Shown: piece after piece, positions 22,901-32,516 of the stretch
Numbering within the stretch: position 1 is the first letter of the stretch
Layout of the letters: each line of letters starts with the position of its first letter
Assembly (NCBI GenBank): GCA_013407085.1
Contig: JACCGJ010010560.1
Location: 1-64,000 of the forward strand
Source of the DNA: Atriophallophorus winterbourni
Lineage: Eukaryota; Platyhelminthes; Trematoda; Plagiorchiida; Microphallidae
Reading direction: 5' to 3'
Length of the DNA: 64,000 nt
Notes under the pieces: model-generated
Told to the model about the DNA's origin: nothing
The model's input: only the letters and a program-made list of their open reading frames with translations
Databases searched by the model: none
Position numbers and translations under genes: made by a program

Positions 22901-23845
22901 ACGGATAACGTTATCAAACCACGGCGGTCCCTTAGCGGGGGATCTTCCATTCATCCATGGGGCATGATTTTCAAGCGATCTTATTTTACCCAAAAAGTCC
23001 AACCAACAGATATCAACATTCGTAGATGGAGGGAGTGACCAGTCCATCGAGTTTGCAGACGTGATTAGACTCGTTGTGTCTAATTTCCAGTAGTTTCTCC
23101 GGGCATGCGTACGTATTCTCGGTTGAAGACCCCGATTCCAAACGAACCATAAAGAACAGTGATCGCTGCAGCCAATGGGGGTCTCAATAGACAGATTCGT
23201 AACATCAGAGAATCTAGGTGTGACCACCAAATCCAATATCGAAGGAACTTGCCCGACGCATATCCTCGTAGGATTGTTTACATTCTGCACCAGATTCAGC
23301 TCCAAAATCGTATCTAGGAATTCTCGTTGGAACGGTTCACCCCTCGAAACTAAATCCGCCCAGTTTATATCAGGAGCATTCAGGTCTCCAAGAACGATAC
23401 AGTCACCAGTGATACCATACCGTTTGATTTGATCACATAACACAGGAACATGAGCGCCAGGTGAGCGGTAAATGACCCCAGGTGATGCAGCTTCAGAGCT
23501 AGACTTCACCTTACACCAGAGGCTTTCGGCATTTCCAGCATCATTTTGAAACCTTTCCAATACTTCCACAATCAGGTGCTCTTTGAAGTATACGGCAACG
23601 CCACTGGCAGATCTCGAAGCTACTCTGTCACTTCTGAAAAGCGTATAGTGTGGTAGCGCGCACTCCATATCAGATATATCCATTGCTATCCACGATTCCG
23701 TAACAGTAATGATATCTGGCTGTCGCCGACAGGCAATTTCACTAACCTCATCAAGTTTATTGCGTAGACTTCTCGCATTGAAAAGCAATACTCGAAATCG
23801 CTTCACAGAATTATTAACTGGGGTTGAATTGACAGTGGCTTCCAA
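22832..23845 (-). pseudogene. LINE E1 endonuclease
   Basis: 337 open codons with the full APE endonuclease: LLFNARSLRNK (Asn), ITVTESWIA (Glu), YRSPGAH, VLGDLNAPDINW (Asp/Asn), SILDLVVTP and GCSDHCSLW (SDH). This is the first part of ORF2 and the domain alone is uninterrupted. It overlaps the end of ORF1 by 43 bp, a common arrangement in bicistronic LINEs. ORF2 as a whole is dead because the RT is frameshifted. Confidence 0.9.
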
Positions 23846-24887
23846 CGAATTTGCGGCCTCCTCCTCACTACCCGAAAATCCACAATATGGAGATCAACCT
23901 CGCCAGCTTCCCTGCGTGCTCGCAATTCTTGGGTAGCTGTTTTCATTTTGATTCTATCTTCCGGAGATAGGTCGCGTAGTATCTTGAATGGCTCACCCTT
24001 GAGACGATGAGCGCGTCTTAGTACCATCTGGACTTGATCATCTGAGGCTAAAACAATTTTCAGCGTCCGCGGTTTATCATCCTTCTTTTTCCGGCCAAAT
24101 CGGAATGCAGAAATGATGATAACTCCTTCCTCTCCTTGATCAAAACGCTTTGAAAAGGTTGATTGTAGGAATGTTCGCTCTTGCTGTAAGCGTATTTCAG
24201 CTATGTCCCCGGTTTGCTCAGGAACATTTACCATAATAAGGCATCTCTTCCGAGAATCCAAAAGTGGCTTCTTTGAGACCGGAGATCTGAAAACATTATC
24301 AGAAGTAGGTACTTCTTCCACTACATTTAGCTGAGCCTCTATTTTGCTCAATCGCCGTGACAATATTTCATAGCCCGGATCACTGTGTAGACCCTTCGAC
24401 GTCACATCTGCATAAGTCTTATTCCTTCCTGACTGTTGAGCAAACGGTGTTGAAGGCGAGCAAACGTCCAGTTCCTGCACGTTCAATGGATCCTCGATAC
24501 TAATACCATTTTGTAAACGGCTTATAGTCGAGGAAGCGAATGGCATGCAAGTTTTCTCCACAGATTGGTGGCGTCTATCCTCAGCTGAAGTGGGGTCAAT
24601 GTTTATGTCACCTCCAACAAGCACTTTAGCGGCTTTAGTAGATGCAGCTACGACTTTATTCTGACTACTTCGTGCTCAACACTTGATGGTGGAAGGCATA
24701 TCTCACATACAGTCCGAATAACATCGCATGATATATTCTGAAGCCACTGATACGTCTCTGGCTTCATTCCTGCGCATCGAATATGCATCCATTTGAGACA
24801 TATTTCACATTGTACTGCTTTTGCATTATCAGCAACCTGATCAGCGCATACCAGACAAGAGTCGCCCGAGCGAGCAGTGGGGCTCCG
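23803..24887 (-). pseudogene. LINE E1 ORF1 with PHD-like finger
   Basis: Begins at ATG 26620; after the R1 insertion the frame continues from about 24887 with SGDSCLVCADQ, VQCEICLKWMHIRCAGM and VCEIC, a C4HC3-type PHD-like finger. A frameshift near 24650 leads into the 273-codon frame 24624-23803 with CLIMVNVPEQ and IIISAFRFGRKK (RRM-like) and FKILRDLSPEDRIKM. Role inferred: RNA binding and particle assembly for the E element. Confidence 0.7.
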
Positions 24888-24891
24888 ATTC

Positions 24892-25110
24892 TGTAATGAA
24901 TTGTATTGTATTGAATTGAATAATCAGCCCAAGAATGTAAGTGAGAACAACCGTGCTCACTCGAATCACAGTATGTATTGAATAACAACCAGAATCAGAA
25001 TGAATGAATGAGTGACAATCAGAACTTGAATGATAGTACTATTGATTATTTCTGAATGAGTGGTGATGAATGATTGAGTATTATTGATCGTTAATCGAAC
25101 AATCACCACA
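24892..25110 (-). repeat. R1 LTR (3' LTR in transcription sense)
   Basis: 219 bp, TGTAATG...CACCACA as read on the plus strand. Nearly identical to 26377-26607 except for a 12-bp gap near the right end. Confidence 0.85.
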
Positions 25111-25469
25111 ACCACCTCAGTTTGCGAATGATCCTGGGTTTGTATAATCCCAGTACGGCTTGTTCAACAAACGTTCTGATCTCCACGGAGGATCTAGCGA
25201 ACCCGAACATCATCCACAGTTACCAACAATTGTATCGCTTTTTCAATGGCAGTAGTCCAAGGTGACAATAAGGCTTTTCCTCTAGCGGTTTTGAAAAGAA
25301 TATTATCTGACGATCGTTTGGATGAGCTAGAAGGCAGTGGTGCATTCGCTTGATAAGATGAGTTCGGTGATTTATTCGAAATGGTATCTGATGAATTCTG
25401 AAGTTTGCAAACATTGAAGCCACTTTCTTGGTAATGAAAACTAGATTTTCCGTTTGAATCAATGGGGAA

Positions 25470-26309
25470 TCAACGGGCGGATCTGGACTTGTTAACAGGA
25501 GTATCGCTTGAATCGGTTGATAGGAAAGTCAAATTTTCATCATCAAATAGAAGATCTTTAGCACGAGCAATGACACTGTTATGAATCGGTCGAACTGTCT
25601 TTCCAGATGCAGTTTGAATATCCAGAGTAACGGGAGTGTTCTCCATACTATGATAGGATGTATGAAAGTCAACGTTCCCTTTTTCGCCAAGCGGCATAGT
25701 TAAGGTATCATCATCATTTATCTGCATCTGAGCCTTGGCATTTTCACGTTCATGTGTATTGAACATGACGGAATTTTGTGCTGGCGACAAATCTGTTGTT
25801 GCCTCACGCGCATCTTCATACTGTTCGCAGTGAGCTCGAACATCTTTGAAAGAGGGATTTGGCAGCTTCAAGAGTTCATTCTGCAGAATACTGTCATGTA
25901 TTCCAGCAATTAGACGATCTTTCAATTGCATATCTAACGACTCACCGAAGTTGCATTTCGCTGCCTGAATTAGCAATTGTAGAATAAAATCACGAATTCC
26001 TTGTTTGGGCTGACGCACCATGGAATGAAATTTTGCACTTTCGGTTGGCTCGAAATGTACAGGTTTCACGTTTTGCATTAAAAGCGTCTTCAACGTTTCG
26101 TATGGAAGAGAAATAGGAGAATCAGGATAGGCTAAATTCTTGATTAACGTATATGCAGATTTTCCAACTGCATTTAGAAAATGAACCGATTTTTTATCAT
26201 TCTCAGCTTTCGGTCGTGTCATACACCAAATTTCGAATCTTTCACAATAGTCTTCTATTTCTCGAGCATTTGAATTTATATCGAGAGGTTCTAGACTTGA
26301 ATTTGCCAT
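25470..26309 (-). CDS. R1 gag-like protein
   Basis: 279 codons from ATG 26309 (MANSSLEPLD); upstream codons are open but would start at a TTG within the primer site. Resembles the capsid region of gypsy-type gag: EIEDYCERFEIWC, LMQNVKPVHFEPTESAKFHSM, QGIRDFILQLLIQAAKCNFG, LKDRLIAGIHD. No zinc knuckle. The C-terminal part (VTLDIQTASGKTVRP) resembles the far end of a gypsy pol, so the ORF may be a fusion made by internal deletion of protease-RT-integrase. The frame is undamaged. Confidence 0.65.
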   Translation of the reverse strand: MANSSLEPLDINSNAREIEDYCERFEIWCMTRPKAENDKKSVHFLNAVGKSAYTLIKNLAYPDSPISLPYETLKTLLMQNVKPVHFEPTESAKFHSMVRQPKQGIRDFILQLLIQAAKCNFGESLDMQLKDRLIAGIHDSILQNELLKLPNPSFKDVRAHCEQYEDAREATTDLSPAQNSVMFNTHERENAKAQMQINDDDTLTMPLGEKGNVDFHTSYHSMENTPVTLDIQTASGKTVRPIHNSVIARAKDLLFDDENLTFLSTDSSDTPVNKSRSAR

Positions 26310-26359
26310 GACGAAATGATCCTGAATTGTATGAATTGTATCCTGTTCGGGCGCACCCA

Positions 26360-26376
26360 CTGCTCGCGACGCCAAA
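26360..26376 (-). other. R1 primer binding site candidate
   Basis: On the minus strand the sequence directly inside the 5' LTR reads TTTGGCGTCGCGAGCAG. TGGCG at this position could pair with a tRNA ending CGCCA; R2 has a similar TGGCGACGGAGAGC. Confidence 0.5.
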
Positions 26377-26607
26377 TGTAATGAATTGTATTGTATTGAA
26401 TTGAATAATCAGCCCAAGAATGTAAGTGAGAACAACCGCGCTCACTCGAATCACAGTATGTATTGAATAACAACCAGAATCAGAATGAATGAATGAGTGA
26501 TAATCAGAACTTGAATGATAGTACTATTGATTATCTTTGAATGAGTGGTGATGAATGATCGATTATTATTGATCGTTAATCGAACAATCACCTGTATCCT
26601 CACCACA
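26377..26607 (-). repeat. R1 LTR (5' LTR in transcription sense)
   Basis: 231 bp partner of 24892-25110, followed by the GATTC duplication. Confidence 0.85.
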
Positions 26608-26775
26608 GATTCCCTTGCATCTTCGTGACAGTATGTGCTGTATTATCTACTTTTGCAGATTTTCTAGTCATAACCATGTTGAAATCCGGTGAAAATCAAA
26701 TAAATACAAACCAAAGGATTCGTAAGAAGCAAAATACCACGTTGAGGTTGAATTCAAAATTTCAGTCAATCCAAG

Positions 26776-26852
26776 AATATATATATATATATTATTATAT
26801 TATTATAACAGACATTAATTATGTAGGTAATAATAATAATAATAATATATTC
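26776..26852. repeat. AT-rich simple repeats at E1/A3 junction
   Basis: (AT)n then (TAT)n and (TAA)n; the (TAA)n at about 26829-26849 is the 3' tail of LINE A3 as read on the plus strand. Confidence 0.7.
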
Positions 26853-27465
26853 TTGGATATCCAAGGCATGCAAAACAAAATCAGTTTATCAAAATGTGAA
26901 CAGCAAAAGAAAATAGTACAATACAAGTGACCGAAGTGAGCGGGATTTTTAAACATTTTTTTCCGTTCAATAAGGGAAATTAATATACAGTAGGTAAGAA
27001 AAAAATTATCAATGTCTAACAGAAATAAAATTTCATTTAAATTATGTCAAGATTTACGAATGGCAAGGTTGCAAGAAATAAATGGAGAACAGAAATGAAA
27101 GGTAATAATGGGAAAAGTGGTGCGAATTGTAATGAAGTTGTCATAAAAAATTGATAAATAAATTATATATTGATAAATTCATGTTTTTACGGAAAGTTTG
27201 AATGAGGAGATTGAAAAGGGAACATATATCCATCGGAATAAGAAAATCTAAGAAATTTTGGGGGGTGAGAGCGGTTGTGGCTAATAGCAGGGAGGAGGCA
27301 GTAGGGTGCTGTGCTCCAATACTCTTGAAGAATTGTCGACCGGATTTTCGTTATCTGCAGGAGAATGAATCGCATACGGACCAAATCTCGGGCGGATAGA
27401 TTTCGAGCCAATTACAGTGATGGTTCGTTATTCGAAGACACTGGAATATAATGAAAGATTTTCTC

Positions 27466-27490
27466 TTCACCAGCACGGTGAGAGGTCATC
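27466..27490 (-). other. Conserved LINE 3'-UTR hairpin (A3)
   Basis: On the minus strand GACCTCTCACCGTGCTGGTG followed by AAGAG, the same hairpin as in C1 (15512-15541). Confidence 0.75.
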
Positions 27491-27723
27491 AAAGTAAAAT
27501 AGTACATCATTTAAGAAATAAGAATGTACATTTAAAAAAATAATGTTTTTTAGTTTTAGTTTTTTTTACGTTTTTTTCATTTTTTGGTAGATTTTTAATA
27601 TTTTGCACGTTAAGATAAAAAATGAGACATTTCTAGGCCTCATGAGAAATAAAAGACAGTTATATACATAATGGTGTATAGAAAATGTTATCGAAGGCAA
27701 TGTTGAGATTAATTTGTGTAAAA

Positions 27724-27970
27724 GCATTTCTACGGTCCGGTAACCTGACACTTGAATGGCCAGTTATCCAGAGAATACTATCTGACCTCATGATATACTA
27801 ATATATGCAGATATATACGCAGATAACGGTTAAGTATATGGTTATATGGTAAAAATGATTATAAAACGCACGGTTACGATGAAGATGTGTAACAAGATAT
27901 CTAGGGTCCGGTACACTGACACTTGAATGGCCAGTTATCCAGAGAATACCATAAGACATTATGAAATACT
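27724..27970 (-). repeat. Tandem duplication in A3 3' UTR
   Basis: A ~75-bp segment (GACACTTGAATGGCCAGTTA plus flanks) occurs at about 27724-27800 and again at about 27900-27975, spacing ~176 bp. Copy A4 has it once (44463-44540). Confidence 0.75.
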
Positions 27971-27993
27971 AATATGTGGAGAAAGATGTCGAA

Positions 27994-28889
27994 TTAGAAA
28001 ATTGGGATCCTATGAGAGTATAGAATATCTAGAGAAGAGTTTATCTCAAGGATTCGGGAAAGTGAGTGAACGGAAAGAGTTTCTACAAGCGTTTTAAATT
28101 TTCCTGTAGATGTGCATATACGGAAATGAAGAGGAAGAGAATTCCAAAGTTGTGCATATCTAATTAAGAAGAAGTTACGTCTAACTTTAGCGCGAGACAA
28201 ATGGATATTCAATAGCCTTGTTCGATTACGCAGATCATATTGAATATAATCGCGAAAGAGCATGCCAGACTGAAGCTTAACTCGCTGTTGAGTAATGATT
28301 CGGAAGAAAAGAAGCAGATTCAGACGAATTCTGCGTAGCCATAGTGGTTCGACACTCAGCAAATTAAACCTTTCATGATAAGACAAAGGGTTAGAATAAC
28401 CCAAAGTTATTTTGGTGAAATTACGTTGAAGTCTCTCCAAGAGAAAAGAATCACGCCTCCCCATGTGGGAATATATGATATTACAATAATCAAGAATTGG
28501 CAGGACCTTCATTTTATATAGTGCAATTTTACTTTCAAGTAAGAGGAATTTATGGTCAATTAAACCAAATTTTTGTCGTGCTCTCGTGAGGAGATGTCTT
28601 GCTTGCTCATTAAAGCTCAGCGAAGAGGAATACCTAAATCCGAGATCCCTGACTTCTGCAGAAGGAGTTATGGTTGAGCCATTTAATGTGTGTGTGTCAC
28701 AGGGGATTAAGCAGCGTAATCCCATAAAGTGTGTCTAAAGAGCCGAAAATTCTAATCCTCATTGTGCGCCCCAGCTTGATAAAGATGCAAGATCAGAGTT
28801 AAGGGATATCAGAGTTTGTGACATTTCATTAGGTGGAAATGATAGGACGACTATTATGTCATCAGCGAAGATAAAGAGTTTACAGTGGT
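27994..28889 (-). pseudogene. LINE A3 reverse transcriptase, C-terminal half
   Basis: Minus-strand frames beginning at the FADDIIVVLSF box next to the R2 insertion, a stop near 28738, then 243 open codons from 28725 (MGLRCLIPCDTH) through LPILDYCNIIYSHMGR, EPLWLRRIRLNLLLFF to the natural end NSSLDILYSHRIPIF at 27994. It supplies the family A C-terminus that is missing in A2. YSHRIP is matched by YSHGIP in A4. Confidence 0.8.
28885..28889. repeat. R2 target site duplication GTGGT, left
   Basis: GTGGT at 28885-28889 is repeated at 30274-30278, exactly flanking the R2 LTRs. Confidence 0.85.
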
Positions 28890-29114
28890 TGTTATGTATG
28901 TGCAGCACTGTTGTTGGCCCAGGCCGTTTGGTCAGAGAGAACGCAACCGTCACTCAAGTCGTCTATTCACCGAATGCAAAGAGTATCACAATTTAGCAAA
29001 TGGGTCAATATCACAGTGAATAAAAATCACAATTGGAACTCACTATCGATCTTGATTGGTCGATTAATTGATAGTTCGTTCACTGTCTACACGACAGGGG
29101 GTGCCCTCCTAACA
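28890..29114 (-). repeat. R2 LTR (3' LTR in transcription sense)
   Basis: 225 bp. On the minus strand it is preceded by a polypurine tract AAAGGGGGAGG at about 29115-29125. Confidence 0.9.
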
Positions 29115-30012
29115 CCTCCCCCTTTAAGCTTGGTTGTCGTGTGGTTACTGAAACACGTCTTCGATCGGCCCACATTCTTGGTTTGCATTCCGCGGAATTA
29201 ATTTGAGGTGGCTCTTCTTCCGCTGAATTTTCATTTTCTTGGGTCATGAAGGTGGCGAAGACAGGATGCGGATCATTGAATACTGATATCTTAAAATAGA
29301 TTGTGCGGCAGTAATTTTCGTTATGCCCCTTTCTGTTGTAATTTTGGCATCGGTGCTTCTTGAATTGGCAATAACGCGCAAAATGCCATTCGTCACATTG
29401 GCAAAACTGGGATGGAAGTTTGGTGTCTTGATCGACACGGTGATCATTCTGCCGGCTGCTTTGCTGCTTGACTGATAACGTCACCGGCTCATTCTGGCAG
29501 GGGTTTTGTTCGACTAGCGCAGTGTCACGCGACAAATTTAGTAGCCTCTGGCATTCGGTTGTTATTGACGTCATGTTGATTTTCGGATTTAGATCGAGTA
29601 GTGACGGTAGTCTTGTGCGAATCTCTTGATCCTTCTCTGATTGCAGACCACATGCTTTTCCTGCATAAGTTACAAATTCATCGCAATCCTGCTTGATCAA
29701 CTTCATGCAGTTATACCGTCTGTTAAATAAGGAAGAATGTTCGCCGAAAATTTCTTCGAAAATTGATTGAAAAATATATTTGAATCTCTTGAACCGAGAT
29801 TCGAAGGTGAGACCGCTTTCCGGGTCGTAATTGAATTTGGGGATGTTGTTGATGATTGCATCCACCAATGGGTTTTGTACGTCAGTCTTCTTGTCTTGAT
29901 AAATAACACTCAGTTTTCTCAAAAGTGTCTGCATCAAACGGGCTTGAGCTTCTTCGAATTGGCGTTGCACTTGCTAAAGTATTGATTTTACTTCTTCTGA
30001 TGTGATTGCCAT
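29115..30012 (-). pseudogene. R2 gag-like gene
   Basis: From ATG 30012 the frame reads MAITSEEVKSIL, hits a TAG, then is open from QVQRQFEEAQARL through to the 3' LTR, where the nominal stop (29080) lies. The product looks like a gypsy gag: capsid-like helices (LTFESRFKRFKYIFQSIF, QDCDEFVTYAGKAC), then paired zinc-knuckle-like runs CQCDEWHFARYC and CQNYNRKGHNENYC. There is no protease, RT or integrase sequence. One nonsense change is the only visible lesion. Confidence 0.75.
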
Positions 30013-30033
30013 TTCGAATTGTTGGGTTCTTTG

Positions 30034-30048
30034 CTCTCCGTCGCCAGT
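30034..30048 (-). other. R2 primer binding site candidate
   Basis: Minus strand, directly inside the 5' LTR: CTGGCGACGGAGAGC. TGGCGACG would pair with a tRNA ending CGTCGCCA, an end found in some serine tRNAs; primer identity not established. Confidence 0.5.
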
Positions 30049-30273
30049 TGTTATGTATGCGCAGCACTGTTGTTGGCCCAGCCCGTTTGGTCAGAGAGAA
30101 CGCAACCGTCACTCAACTCGTCTATTCACCGAATGCAAAGAGTATCACAATTGAGCAAATGGGTCAATATCACAGTGAATAAAAATCACAATTGGAACTC
30201 ACTATCGATCTTGATTGGTCGATTAATCGATAGTTCGTTCACTGTCTACACGACAGGGGGTGCCCTCCTAACA
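30049..30273 (-). repeat. R2 LTR (5' LTR in transcription sense)
   Basis: 225-bp partner of 28890-29114. Confidence 0.9.
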
Positions 30274-30498
30274 GTGGTTCACAACACTTCGCAGAGCATT
30301 AGTAAGGATAATTATTCTTTAAGTTAAACGGAGGGCAAAAAGATACTAAATAAGGTAAAAAAAAGTATAGGCAAAAGTGATACAAGTCACGTGCATTGAA
30401 GCCGACTCATCCTCCAGGAGGAGATAGTCGCACAAAAGTAAAAGTAAAAGTAACTGCATTGATTAAATATGCCTAGAACTTAGGCAACCATACACTTG

Positions 30499-31607
30499 TA
30501 GTGGACTGACCACTACAATAATGTCCCCAAGAATGTTGGAGAAAAGGCACAGGAGATGTAAGGTTCATCGCGGTAGTCTAAAGGTGCACGAAGGTGCAGC
30601 GGATTCCATCACGGAACACGAATCAACGGAAAGTGAGTTATCAAGGTCAATTGTTACGTACAGTGAAACAATGTTGTTAAGCAGCGCCCTTCCAAGAAGT
30701 CTGGTCAGAGAAAACTTCTGATCAGGAATTGACAATTGAACTGGTCAAGCGGTGTCAGGTCGTTCCAGGCTGGAACATAGTCTCTCAGCAACAAGTAACT
30801 TCGATTCAGCCAAGGCACTTTATCTGTGTGGATCGATTATCGGTGGTGACTAGGGTAGCATACGCGAAAACCGATAATTACTAAGGCAAGTCACGTCTCA
30901 CATGGAGTGAACATGCTGTCGAAGCTGAATCACATGGGGTGAATGAGCTGCTATCGGGAATCGTCCGTCTGACATCTTCTTAGTATGAACCCAGTAGGAG
31001 CAGACGTAGGCACATCCGTAGGCTTGACAACAAAGAACCAGAAGCTTCGAAAACAGTTCGTGCTCAGAAGTTCCTGCATCCCCAGGGTAAATGGCGAACG
31101 GCCTCGCCTGGAGAAAGCTGAGTGGCGTGTCGTCGGGCTGATGAGGAACTTGTCTGATAAGTTTCGTGTTGGGCAGCGTGTGCTAATGGTTGGGGCGACC
31201 GGGAGGATGGCGACAGGCGTCGGCGATCCGGGGGTGGCGCGTGCCACGGTTTCCACAGCGGGAGGTACATGCGTACTGAGGGATACACGAAGGATGCCAG
31301 TATTCCAGGTAAGGGATAGGATGGCGACAAGCGTCGGTGATCCGGGGTTGGCGCGTGCCACGTTTTTCAAAGCTGGAAGTGCATGTATACCTGAGATGTG
31401 AGAAGAAAATAACTCTTTGGTGCATGGGTTTATGGCCACGACCGAGTTATAGTGAAGAGGTACAAAAAGCATGCACAGGATATACCAAGCGATAATAACG
31501 TGTTAAATACCCGCTACATAATTGTCAAATGTGCCGTTCCCGACGTGAAGACGGCGGATTGCGGGTAAATACTTGATGTACACGTGGCTACTATCAAATA
31601 TGGTGGG
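30499..31607. repeat. Unclassified repeat F, copy F1 (split by BEL element)
   Basis: Begins with the palindrome TGTAGTGGACTGACCACTACA (30498-30518) and continues AATAATGTCCCCAAGAATG. Shares long stretches with F2 (36046 onward), F3 (37376 onward) and F4 (48827 onward). A GC-rich section (31195-31385) contains two tandem ~120-bp units with GGATGGCGACA and GGTGGCGCGTGCCACG. The BEL element interrupts it at 31607; it resumes at 35955-36045. No gene recognised; minus-strand frames here are uninformative. Confidence 0.7.
31603..31607. repeat. BEL element target site duplication GTGGG, left
   Basis: GTGGG at 31603-31607 and again at 35950-35954. The uninterrupted target can be read in F2 at about 36660 (ATGGTGGGGTTGCC). 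Confidence 0.85.
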
Positions 31608-32181
31608 TGTATGGTTCAAAGTAGTTTGAAATTCTTCCTTTCCCTTTAACATTTCTTTTATTTTGAACCTAATTACAAAACCTGAATTTTGTGAAATAGA
31701 TTTTGCTTGTGTTTAATTTTCCCACAGTATTTTGATATAAAACTTTTCTTTTTGTAATCATTTCTCTTATTGTAAATCTTTTCTTTACACGACTTCGGTC
31801 AAATGTTTGTGTTAATTTATTGTTTCTTCCATTGTCGGTCATTGTTGCGGAATTTGGTTGCCATTTTGGGCTTCAGTATTTTGCTTGAATTTGGACGCTA
31901 TTTTGAGTGTCATTTTTGCTTGTCACAGAAAGTTTGGACGACAATTTGGTAAATCGATTCTTCCTTTTTTATATCAGGTCGTCTTTTGTTTGAATTGAAT
32001 TTGATTCTGGAGTATTTGGCTCCATTGTTGCTGTGACGTTCCTATACAATTAAGGTTTGTATAGTTATTTTTGTTGTAATTGTTGTTAATTACAGTACCG
32101 TAGAATATCCCAATCGTTGTTTTGAATTTATCGAAATAAGAACCGGGTGGACTACGCGTAACTCACGTCACAGACAATACA
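31608..32181 (+). repeat. BEL element 5' LTR
   Basis: 574 bp, TGTATGG...GACAATACA, pairing with 35376-35949. Confidence 0.9.
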
Positions 32182-32516
32182 GTACTTAATTTTGGGAGTA
32201 CTCAATTTGGAATTTGATTCTTCTCGAACTTGGCGAGAAGTACTCAATTCGTGAATTGCATCAATTCGGTTTCTGTGCTCAAGTTGGATCGTTTCAATTG
32301 GATTCGCATCACAACTTGTGTTCTGACTGGTACAACCGGAGAAAATACGCAGTTTGGTTCGTTCAATTGAAGCTATATTGAGCAAAATTGGCGAGGAACT
32401 CCCCGATCGTCGTGACATTGAACATTTTACAGTCAATCCCTGTTCACAACTTTGGTTACGTCCCCTTTTTATTTATTTTTTGTCGTTTTGGAACATTGTT
32501 GTATATTTCATCTAGT

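Larger units (their letters stand above)
24892..26607 (-). mobile_element. Gag-only LTR retrotransposon R1
   Basis: 1,716 bp flanked by a perfect 5-bp target duplication GATTC (24887-24891 and 26608-26612). LTRs at 24892-25110 and 26377-26607; internal region 1,266 bp with gag but no protease, RT or integrase. Orientation minus, judged from gag and the primer site next to the right LTR. Confidence 0.88.
20913..26770 (-). mobile_element. LINE family E, copy E1 (CR1-like, split by R1)
   Basis: Minus-strand LINE with ORF1 (PHD-like finger), endonuclease, RT, and a short 3' UTR ending in (AAG)n at 20911-20926. ORF1 starts at 26620 and is interrupted three codons later by the LTR element R1 (24892-26607). 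The 5' boundary near 26770 is approximate. RT is shredded; endonuclease is open. Confidence 0.75.
28890..30273 (-). mobile_element. Gag-only LTR retrotransposon R2
   Basis: 1,384 bp: two 225-bp LTRs (28890-29114, 30049-30273) with TGTTA...TAACA termini, 5-bp target duplication GTGGT, and a 934-bp interior with only a gag-like gene. The LTRs differ by a few substitutions, so insertion is fairly recent. Sits in the RT of LINE A3. Confidence 0.92.
26853..30302 (-). mobile_element. LINE family A, copy A3 (split by R2)
   Basis: 5'-truncated minus-strand LINE: RT palm remnant at 30274-30302, R2 insertion (28890-30273), RT C-terminal half (28889-27994), long 3' UTR (27993-26853) with conserved hairpin and (ATT)n tail preceded by GCATGCCTTGGATATC. 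Sequence on both sides of R2 continues that of A2 at 7320-7350. Confidence 0.8.

Noticed and set aside
31130..31175. CTGATGAG followed by a small stem, resembling a hammerhead ribozyme core
   Set aside because: No GAAA after the stem, and the CTGATGAG is not conserved in F2 (CTGGTAAC) or F4 (CTGGTAAG).
30985..31401. Plus- and minus-strand frames in repeat F (also 36025-36522, 49284-49793)
   Set aside because: Apparent repeats such as VARATPGSPT come from the GC-rich tandem DNA unit; frames are open on both strands and differ between copies.
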